Below, one piece after another: positions 40,718-47,177 of a stretch of DNA of 64,000 nt; within the stretch, counting starts at the first letter, position 1, and each line of letters starts with the position of its first letter. The stretch is taken from assembly GCA_002482645.1 (NCBI GenBank), contig DLGJ01000008.1, positions 567,253 through 631,252 on the forward strand. Reading direction: 5' to 3'. The translations under genes and the position numbers were made by a program. Source of the stretch: Hyphomicrobiaceae bacterium UBA7697. Its GTDB lineage: Bacteria; Pseudomonadota; Alphaproteobacteria; Rhizobiales; Methyloligellaceae. Under the pieces are notes generated by a model that saw nothing but the letters and a program-made list of their open reading frames with translations, did not search any database and was not told the DNA's origin.

Positions 40718-41110
40718 GCGCTCAAGCAGCGCGAAGCGCGGTAGCGCAGACAAACAAGCGCTCAAGTAGGCCGGAGGCCGGTAGCGCAAACAAAAAAGCC
40801 CTCAAGCAGCGCGAAGCGCGGTAGGGCCAACAATATGGCCGGTAGCGCCAACAAAAAAGCGCTCAAGTAGGCCGGAGGCCGATAGCGCAAACCAAAAAGC
40901 GCTCAAGTAGGCCGGAGGCCGATAGCGCAAACCAAAAAGCGCTCAAGCAGGCCGGAGGCCGATAGCGCAAATAAAAAAGCGCTCAAATAGGCCGGAGGCC
41001 GGTAGCGCAAACAAAAAAGCGCTCAAGTAGGCCAGAGGCCGGTAGCGCCAACTAAAAAAGCCCTCAAGCAGCGCGAAGCGCGGTAGGGCCAACAATATGA
41101 CCGGTAGCGC
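40718..41110. repeat. Array of about nine nested-hairpin units upstream of terS
   Basis: Full 30-bp units begin at 40718, 40758, 40798, 40859, 40899, 40939, 40979, 41019 and 41060, with a ~40-bp period; 3' half-units lie at 40836-40848 and 41099-41109. Outer stems are GCGCT/AGCGC or GCCCT/AGGGC; inner stems GGCC-gga-GGCC or GCGC-gaa-GCGC. The 10-bp spacers are A-rich (CAAACAAAAAA), so on the minus strand each stem is followed by TTTTTTG, like an intrinsic terminator. Confidence 0.9.
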
Positions 41111-41141
41111 CAACTAAAGAGCCCGGCCCGGAAACCAACAA

Positions 41142-41166
41142 CGCCGCCCCATTTCTGGTGGCGGCG
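41142..41166. terminator. Hairpin between repeat array and IS
   Basis: CGCCGCC-ccatttctggt-GGCGGCG is a 7-bp perfect stem. It resembles the hairpin at 2131-2155. No long T-tract follows on either strand. The remainder of 41167-41287 holds no gene. Confidence 0.4.
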
Positions 41167-41349
41167 TATTCAACGCATCGGGCGACTCGGTACTGCGGGC
41201 CAAAGCCCAACTCGATCACTCGAGAGGCCGTGCCCCTCGCCCAACTGTCGCGTTGTATCTGAAACCTACCCCATCAGCGTCACGCTGGGTAGTGTCTCAG
41301 TTTAAATTCTCCACTTCGCGTTCTGCGCGAAGCACCCTATATTCCGGCC

Positions 41350-41571
41350 ATGCCAAAAGGTCCCAGAGGCGAGAAGCGACCTGCGGATACAATCGGTGCT
41401 GCCGTGATGGTGGCACGGATTGCAACCGGAGAGATCGAGGACAACGTTAGGTCTGGTCGCGTCCGCTCAGGAAAGGCCGGAGCGAAGGCGCGCGCCGAAA
41501 AACTGACCAGCTCCGAGCGGCGGGAAATTGCAAAACTTGCGGCGGAAGCCCGGTGGCGCGATGATTCCTGA
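41350..41571 (+). CDS. Small basic passenger protein of unknown function
   Basis: 73 residues. MPKGPRGEKRPADTIGAAVM and VARIATGEIEDN are followed by KAGAKARAEKLTSSERREIA and KLAAEARWRDD. Lys/Arg/Ala-rich ends of this kind occur in small proteins encoded beside Clp-fold proteases in proteobacteria; function unknown. It overlaps the protease start by 11 nt, so the pair is translated together. Confidence 0.7.
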   Translation: MPKGPRGEKRPADTIGAAVMVARIATGEIEDNVRSGRVRSGKAGAKARAEKLTSSERREIAKLAAEARWRDDS

Positions 41572-42430
41572 TTTCCTGGATCGAGCCATCTTTGAGATGA
41601 TCGACAAGCGCGCTATCGCGCTCGAAGATAAGCTAGAGTCGGATGTAGTTTTCTATCATGGACGGATACATCCGGCCTATTTCCGGGTGTTTAGGGATTT
41701 TATTGAAGAAGTAAAGTTAAAGAGCGAACGCAAAGAAAGCGTTATCTCTGTAGTGTTGAGAACTGGCGGAGGCTCTGCCGAAACAACCGAACGGATGGTT
41801 GGAGTTCTCCGAAAGCACTATGATCAGGTGAACTTCATAGTACCTGATGTAGCTATGTCGGCAGGAACTATATTTTGCATGGCTGGCGACAAGATATACA
41901 TGGACTATGCGAGTAGTCTTGGGCCGATTGATCCGCAGGTGCAGTTGCCAGATACCGGAGATTTGGTTCCAGCCTTGGGCTATATAGACAAGGTTGCGGA
42001 TATTGTTAAGAAGAAAAAGCTTAATCCGGCTGATGTTGTAATGTTGAAGAGTATTGACCTGGCCAAGTTAGCCTTATTCGAACAGGGCAGAGACTTGTCG
42101 GTTGATCTTCTCAAGGACTGGCTTGTTCGCTATAAGTTCAAGGACTGGAATGAGCACAGAACCCACGATGTGGGAACGAAAGTTACCGAGCCACAAAAGG
42201 TGAAGAGGGCAGAGGAAATAGCCAAGGCTCTTTCTGACCACAAGAAATGGCGCTCGCACGGAAGAAACTTAGACATAGAAAAACTAAAAAGTATTCGAAT
42301 TGAAATCGACGATTATTCAGACGACGAAGATTTAAGGGCTGCAATTCGCGGATATAACGATCCCCTTACTGGATATATAGATAGGCATAGGCTTGAGTTT
42401 TATTTGCATAATGCCAACGTCGAGAACTAA
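41561..42430 (+). CDS. Clp-fold serine protease (SDH/SppA-like), IS passenger
   Basis: 289 residues from ATG 41561. The sequence VVLRTGGGSAETTERMVGVL followed by VPDVAMSAGTIFCMAGDKIY has the nucleophile Ser in M-S-A-G-T, as in SppA/ClpP-fold enzymes; SSLGPIDPQVQLP follows as in the 'SDH family Clp fold serine proteinase' group. No signal peptide or membrane anchor. The C-terminal third is charged. Codon use is AT-richer than the chromosome. What it cleaves is unknown; carriage by an IS suggests a selfish or stabilising role, which is inference. Confidence 0.82.
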   Translation: MIPDFLDRAIFEMIDKRAIALEDKLESDVVFYHGRIHPAYFRVFRDFIEEVKLKSERKESVISVVLRTGGGSAETTERMVGVLRKHYDQVNFIVPDVAMSAGTIFCMAGDKIYMDYASSLGPIDPQVQLPDTGDLVPALGYIDKVADIVKKKKLNPADVVMLKSIDLAKLALFEQGRDLSVDLLKDWLVRYKFKDWNEHRTHDVGTKVTEPQKVKRAEEIAKALSDHKKWRSHGRNLDIEKLKSIRIEIDDYSDDEDLRAAIRGYNDPLTGYIDRHRLEFYLHNANVEN

Positions 42431-42433
42431 GGG

Positions 42434-42658
42434 ATGGAAATCATGAGGACTCTCGTAAAGGAAGTTACGACGAAGATCCGCAAAGTTCACAAGGAAGTTT
42501 ATGATGATGAGGGTGAATTGAACCTGTCGAAAGCTGAAATAGAAGCTCTTGAGGATGCGGAACGACTTGCAGAACTCTATAAAGATGTTGTGCCGCGACC
42601 ATATGTAATAACCGGAGACCACTTGTTCGTACTCCCGCGAGAGCAGGATTCAGACTGA
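42434..42658 (+). CDS. Small acidic passenger protein
   Basis: 74 residues starting 4 nt after the protease gene; an in-frame ATG at 42443 is an alternative. LNLSKAEIEALEDAERLAEL is a helix rich in Glu/Ala. Its tight spacing suggests one operon with the two upstream genes. No known domain recognised. Confidence 0.65.
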   Translation: MEIMRTLVKEVTTKIRKVHKEVYDDEGELNLSKAEIEALEDAERLAELYKDVVPRPYVITGDHLFVLPREQDSD

Positions 42659-42701
42659 ACAAAATGCTTGCTATATGAGATAGCTGCTATATTCTAGGGG
42701 C

Positions 42702-43598
42702 ATGAATCGGCTGCCCCTAGAGAAGCGCGTTCTCATTCTCTCGATGCTCTGCGAGGGAAGTTCCATGCGGGCTGTGTCCCGCATAGCCGATGTTTCGATC
42801 AACACCGTCAGCAAACTGCTCGTTGACGCCGGCAATGCTTGTGAAGCGTTCCATGACCGAATGGTCCGGGATGTAAAGGCCAAGCGCGTCCAGGCCGACG
42901 AGATTTGGTCCTTCAACTACTGCAAGCAGGCAAACGCCCCCAAGACCAAGAAACAGGTCATGGGGCGTGGTGATGTGTGGACGTGGACCGCACTGGATGC
43001 CGACAGCAAACTAATTATCACGTGGCGCGTCGGCGCTCGCGATAGTCAGACGGCATACGATTTCATGAGCGATCTGCGCGACCGTCTGGCCAATCGCGTG
43101 CAGCTAACCAGCGATGGCCTCAAAGCCTATATTGACGCTGTGGGCAGCACTTTTGGCGATGAAGTGGACTTTGCGCAGCTGGTCAAAATGTACGGCCAAG
43201 CACCAGAAGGGCGGCGCAAGTATAGCCCTCCCGTGCTCTTAGCGGCGGTTAAGACGCCCATTACAGGCAATCCGTCTGAGGACGATATTTCGACCAGCTT
43301 TGTGGAACGCCAGAACCTCACCATGCGGATGAGCATGAGGCGGTTCACGCGGTTGACGAATGGGTTCAGCAAAAAAACTGAGAACCATTGTCACGCGTTA
43401 GCGCTCTACTTCGTCTGGTACAATTGGTGCCGCGTGCACAAGTCGCTGCGCGTCTCACCGGCAATGGCAGCAGGGCTCACGGACAAGCTAATGGATCTGA
43501 GCGACATCGTTGGATTGATCGACGCTGCGGAAGAGCGTGACCGGAAGCACGCCGTGATCGGCATCAAGCATGTCAAGAAACAGAAAATTTCAAACTGA
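42702..43598 (+). CDS. IS1-family transposase
   Basis: 298 residues. An N-terminal helix-turn-helix (SMRAVSRIADVSINTVSKLL) precedes the DDE catalytic core: VQADEIWSFNYCKQANA, QLTSDGLKAYIDAVG and DDISTSFVERQNLTMRMSMR, with the IS1-like end WYNWCRVHKSLRVSPAMAAG. A single full-length frame, so no programmed frameshift is needed, unlike classic IS1. The 8-bp target duplication fits the family. Intact and possibly active. Confidence 0.9.
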   Translation: MNRLPLEKRVLILSMLCEGSSMRAVSRIADVSINTVSKLLVDAGNACEAFHDRMVRDVKAKRVQADEIWSFNYCKQANAPKTKKQVMGRGDVWTWTALDADSKLIITWRVGARDSQTAYDFMSDLRDRLANRVQLTSDGLKAYIDAVGSTFGDEVDFAQLVKMYGQAPEGRRKYSPPVLLAAVKTPITGNPSEDDISTSFVERQNLTMRMSMRRFTRLTNGFSKKTENHCHALALYFVWYNWCRVHKSLRVSPAMAAGLTDKLMDLSDIVGLIDAAEERDRKHAVIGIKHVKKQKISN

Positions 43599-43615
43599 GA
43601 CACTACCTCACGCTG

Positions 43616-43891
43616 TCAAGGATTTTTTTCCTAGAGCACATTCGTTAGGTAACGGTGGACTTGCCTCGCTTGCCGTCAAAGGTGCCGAGGGCGCGTCTCA
43701 CGTATCGTCAAGCTAACTTCAGATAATTTCCGTCTGCAGGCCGCACGCTTCCTTCGGTGGAGAAGGAAGCGGAAGACTCGCAACAGTTGAAAGAATCACC
43801 GATACTCCGCCGTCGCGCGTAGCTACGGGGCTTCATCCCTCTAGGCATGCCTCACGGCCAGGCTACTGCCTGGGAAAGGAGGTGAATGCAA
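43616..43891. other. Leader of a small gene, with hairpin before the ribosome binding site
   Basis: Mostly featureless. CCAGGC-tact-GCCTGG (43858-43873) is a perfect hairpin that ends two bases before AAAGGAGGTGA. It could expose or protect the ribosome binding site. The T-rich run GATTTTTTTCC at 43621 was part of the IS target site. Confidence 0.5.
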
Positions 43892-44014
43892 ATGGCTACT
43901 CGCAAGATCGGTCGTAGCGCCGTCACTGGACGCTACACCACTGTCAAAACGGCAGAGTCGAAACCGCGTACTCACGTGGTCGAGACGATCAAAACGCCGA
44001 AGAAGGGCAAATAG
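43892..44014 (+). CDS. 40-aa basic protein with near-perfect ribosome binding site
   Basis: ATGGCTACTCGCAAG.. encodes MATRKIGRSAVTGRYTTVKT followed by 20 more residues ending KTPKKGK. AAAGGAGGTGA is placed 6 bases before the ATG at 43892 (another in-frame ATG at 43886 abuts it). The K-I-G-R-x-A-x-T-G-R-(Y/F) opening recalls small conserved proteins found widely in proteobacteria, without known function. Too short for routine gene finding. No partner can be proven, though an HEPN-like gene follows 200 bp downstream. Confidence 0.7.
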   Translation: MATRKIGRSAVTGRYTTVKTAESKPRTHVVETIKTPKKGK

Positions 44015-44213
44015 TCCTTCCTAAGCACGCGACGGTCAGTCCCCGCTGGCCGTCGCACCTTTCCTATAGGCTGATTCGGCCTTCTCACCGTCAGCCTTCC
44101 GCCTTACCTCCTTCAATGTTTTGGGAGGTGTTGCCAACGCGCCACGTCAGGATTTTTCGAACCGGCGATTGGATTCTTGCTTCCCGTAAGCTTCGTCAGC
44201 GTCCTTTGAAGCC

Positions 44214-44864
44214 ATGAAGATTCCTCCCGAAGCGTATTACGCAGACTACCACGAAACCGATGAAGCGACGTTCTTGGTCTACGATCTTGGTCGCCTATCG
44301 CTCGAATGGAGCATGGTCGAGCACTTCTTTGCTGCGCTCATATGGGAACTGCTCGGCGACTTCCCAACCGGGAAGACGCTGACCGGCAACATGGGCAACC
44401 AGTCTCGTGCCGATGTTATTCTTGGCTTGGCGCGTCAGCGCCTCAAGGAACCGGCCGTGTTGGACTCCATCGAGTTCGCCTGCAAGGCGTTCAATACCCT
44501 GAGAGAGAATCGAAACTTCTTGATTCATGCCCACAGCATCTCGCCACCAGAGAATGGAAAAAAGCCGCTTTGGAGACGATCAGGAAAGGGCCAAGGAGAC
44601 TTCATAGGCACCGAAGCGGACTTGGCCGACCTAGAAACTGTTATCGCCCAGATATGCGACCTCGGGAAATTCGTGATCGAGTTAGTGCCGCACCTACATC
44701 CCCGCCACAGCAAACGACTGAAGGGGAAGCTGCCACCATTGCCCGATAAATTTCCTCCGCCGTGTATTCTGACCCAAATCCATCCCGAAGAGCCTTCAAA
44801 CAATCGGCGCCCGCCGCGCGCATCTCGGAAGTCACCAAAGTCTCGTTCGAAGGAGAGCTCATAG
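44214..44864 (+). CDS. Unknown protein with HEPN-like motif
   Basis: 216 residues from ATG 44214. The N-terminal ~150 residues are helical (LGRLSLEWSMVEHFFAALIW); LRENRNFLIHAHSISP has an R-N-x3-H pattern as in HEPN nucleases and related helical domains of stress and defence proteins. The C-terminal 40 residues are Pro/Arg/Ser-rich and disordered. No clear ribosome binding site or operon partner. The function is not known, and the HEPN assignment is by motif only. Confidence 0.6.
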   Translation: MKIPPEAYYADYHETDEATFLVYDLGRLSLEWSMVEHFFAALIWELLGDFPTGKTLTGNMGNQSRADVILGLARQRLKEPAVLDSIEFACKAFNTLRENRNFLIHAHSISPPENGKKPLWRRSGKGQGDFIGTEADLADLETVIAQICDLGKFVIELVPHLHPRHSKRLKGKLPPLPDKFPPPCILTQIHPEEPSNNRRPPRASRKSPKSRSKESS

Positions 44865-44972
44865 AGCCGAATCTAGCAAAATTACCCACTAGCATCAAAC
44901 ACATGACGCTAAACCGTCGAGTTTGCTAGCGGTTTCGTCTGTGGTTTCAAGTACATAGTTAGGATTATTTTC

Positions 44973-45302
44973 CTAACAAATAACACCTCTAACCCACCGC
45001 CCCTCCAAAGCCTCGATCCCGGCAAGCTCCTTCGCCATCGCCTTGGCGGCGATCTTGATGTCGTATCGGCTCTGCAGATTGGTCCAGAATTCGGGGCTCG
45101 TGCCGAACACCTTGGCGAGGCGCAGCGCCGTATCCGTGGTGATGGGCGTCTCCTCCTTCACCACGCGCTCGATGCGCGTGCGGGGCACGCCGATACGCCG
45201 GGCGAGCGCGCCGGCGCTGAGGCCCAGCGGAAGTAGGAACTCCTCCTTCAGGATTTCGCCCGGGTGAACCGGGGGCAGCATCTGGGCCGTGATCTTGGCC
45301 AT
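44973..45302 (-). CDS. HigA-family antitoxin without a visible HigB
   Basis: 109 residues from ATG 45302 (GAGGAGA upstream). PVHPGEILKEEFLLPLGLSA and GALARRIGVPRTRIERVVKE are the helix-turn-helix of HigA antitoxins; KVFGTSPEFWTNLQSRYDIK follows as usual. HigB normally lies directly upstream on the same strand, but that position (45303-45580) holds only REP and tandem repeats. It may have lost its toxin or act as a stand-alone repressor. Confidence 0.85.
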   Translation of the reverse strand: MAKITAQMLPPVHPGEILKEEFLLPLGLSAGALARRIGVPRTRIERVVKEETPITTDTALRLAKVFGTSPEFWTNLQSRYDIKIAAKAMAKELAGIEALEGRWVRGVIC

Positions 45303-45330
45303 GTCCACTCTCCTCGACCGGCACGCCCGT

Positions 45331-45572
45331 CGTCATTCCCGCGAAGGCGGGACTCCAGTAGCCACGGATCGTCGCGACGGCGAGCGGCGCTGGTTACTGG
45401 ATGGCCCGGTCAAGCCGGGCCATGACGGATTGGGGCCGCCGAACCCACCGAAGAACTGGCGGCAGCGCAGTCAAGAGGAATGTATCACGGCACGATACAT
45501 GCCGCGAAGGTCCGATGGCCCGTAAGAGAAGGTCCGAGGGCCCGTAAGAGAGGGTCCGATGGCCCGTAAGAC
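45331..45572. repeat. REP pair and a 22-bp tandem repeat upstream of the higA-like gene
   Basis: REPs with stems CCCGCGAAGGCGGG (45331-45358) and GGCCCGGTCAAGCCGGGCC (45403-45425) are followed by three copies of AAGGTCCGATGGCCCGTAAG-AG at 45507-45572. No gene is seen here. Confidence 0.8.
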
Positions 45573-45788
45573 AAGTGCCGATTAAGCCCCCTCGCCCGCT
45601 CCCGTGCAGGTGGGACGGAAGGTGAAGTCGGCGTCCTTGGAGCTGTCGGGCACGTCTTCGCCGGTTTTGCGCGGATCGGCCTTGGGCGGGCGCGCGACCG
45701 GCGTGCCGAGCGGATCGGCGCACGGGAATCGGGCCGGTGTGAGCAGCGGCGAGCTTATGAACCGGCAGCCTATGAAGCCGCCCCCGCC

Positions 45789-46157
45789 CTATTCGGCCTT
45801 CTCCCGGCAGGGGATGCCGTCGGCGAAGCATTTGGAGTAGAGCCCCTGCACCGCGCAGCTGAGGTTCGAGTCCTTGGCGAGGTCGAAATCGGGGTCCGGG
45901 AAGACCTTCTTGGCCTTCTCCGTCCAGTCGTCGATGGCCATGGTCTCCGACTTGTCGCGGTCGGCGTGGAAGCCCGGACCGCTGCCGGAGATCGTCTCGG
46001 TGCCGCATTCCAGATTCTCTTGCCCCTCGGCCTCGGCTTCCGGTTTGGGGACGGAGAGGTCGAATGTGTCGTCTTGCGCGAACGCACCGTTCGCGAAGGC
46101 GATCGAGCCCGTCGCGATGGCAATCGCCACGATAGCCTTCAAGGCAAAATTCTGCAT
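45789..46157 (-). CDS. Small secreted protein, possibly interrupted by a stop codon
   Basis: 122 residues from ATG 46157, chosen because GGAGGGAGAG is correctly spaced. A signal peptide (FALKAIVAIAIATGSIAFAN, cut near AFA-QDD) marks export to the periplasm. The mature part is acidic with four cysteines (ECGTET, LSCAVQG, KCFADGIPC). The frame stops at TAG (45789-45791), but reading on in the same frame gives 68 more codons, including KADPRKTGEDVPDSSKDADF and a final Cys, to TAA at 45582. The extension has coding-like character, so the gene may once have been 191 residues. Function unknown. Confidence 0.65.
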   Translation of the reverse strand: MQNFALKAIVAIAIATGSIAFANGAFAQDDTFDLSVPKPEAEAEGQENLECGTETISGSGPGFHADRDKSETMAIDDWTEKAKKVFPDPDFDLAKDSNLSCAVQGLYSKCFADGIPCREKAE

Positions 46158-46643
46158 GGCCGGCACTCTCCCTCCAGACGTGACCTATGATCGGATGGAC
46201 AGCCTGGGCCGTCCCGCTCGGGCGTCCAACTTGACTGTCTCGTTCGGCAGTCCCATTTGGCAGTCCGGAACGGCAATTTTGCCGCTCCTCGCGGGACATT
46301 TTAGCACGGTCCGCGCGGCGCATTGAACCGCAAGGCGGGACATGGAGAGCCGCAAGGGATGACACCGGCAGCCGTAACCCCTGCCTGGGGCATTCGGCCG
46401 CGCGGGAGTCCTTGATAACGTCCCTATTTATCGCGAAAGTTGCCGTCGTGGCGGTGCGCGGGGCGGCCACTCAGGGGGAAGACGGCGCCAACGGAAAAGT
46501 GTGCCGCTCGGTTTGGGGACAAGCGGCATTCGGAGCGCTCTCCGTCAAAAAGCGGCCAAGTCCGCCTGGCAAACGGGTCGCTCTGAACGTAAGGTGCGCG
46601 GCATTTTTTCGCGCCGGGCGCTGGTTTTGAGGGAACTGCGATC
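46158..46643. other. Gene-free stretch between divergent small secreted proteins
   Basis: No gene, REP or clear terminator recognised. It should hold the promoters of the two flanking exported-protein genes. Confidence 0.4.
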
Positions 46644-46928
46644 GTGACGAAGTTGACTGCGGCTCTGCTGGTGGCTGCGTTGCTGGCCGCGCCTCTCGGG
46701 GCCTGCAGCCGCCGCGGTCCGGCCCCGGACGTCTCCTTCCTGCCGACCGCCGCAGTCGAGGGCGACGACAAGAAGGCCGCCTTCGACGCCGCCAAGGAGG
46801 TCTGCCTCGATGAGGCGCAGCGCAAGGGCATCTCCTCGGTGACGCGCATTCTCCTCTTGCGCGGCAAGACCTCCGAATCCGACTATGTGGAATGCATGGA
46901 AGCCAAGGGCTTCGCCGAAGTCGACTAG
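46644..46928 (+). CDS. Small lipoprotein of unknown function
   Basis: 94 residues. KLTAALLVAALLAAPLGACS is a lipoprotein signal with lipobox L-G-A-C, so Cys21 is lipidated. Mature protein is short and helical with two more cysteines (KEVCLDEA, YVECMEAKG) that could form a disulfide. GGGAACTGCGATCGTG precedes the start. Resembles small conserved Hyphomicrobiales lipoproteins; role unknown. Confidence 0.7.
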   Translation: MTKLTAALLVAALLAAPLGACSRRGPAPDVSFLPTAAVEGDDKKAAFDAAKEVCLDEAQRKGISSVTRILLLRGKTSESDYVECMEAKGFAEVD

Positions 46929-47177
46929 GCTCCGGCGCCATTTCCGTGCGCGGGGGATGGACCGGCCGGCAACGCGTGGAAAGCGATCCTTTCCGGTTCA
47001 GGGGCCCCTGCCCGCGCAAGGCCGGCCGGGACAATGGATTTTGGCTCGCGACAGCGCCGCCAAAGCTCTATAAATGGTCGTATTCGGTGTATACTTACGG
47101 CTTCGGCGCGCCTCCATTTCGGGGACGGCCAGGACTTGCGCGGGCGGACGCCGCTGCCGTGACGAGGTCGAGATCAA

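Larger units (their letters stand above)
41288..43607. mobile_element. IS1-like insertion sequence with three passenger genes
   Basis: Terminal inverted repeats GGTAGTGTCTCAGTTT (41288-41303) and its complement AAACTGAGACACTACC (43592-43607) bound 2320 bp. An 8-bp target duplication, TCACGCTG, lies at 41280-41287 and 43608-43615. The transposase occupies the right part; three small genes on the same strand occupy the left. The target was the palindrome CAGCGTCACGCTG followed by T-rich DNA, perhaps a terminator. Confidence 0.9.

Noticed and set aside
40718..41110. Regularly spaced repeats resembling a CRISPR array
   Set aside because: Spacers are only ~10 bp, nearly identical and A-rich; repeats have nested hairpins; no cas genes are present.
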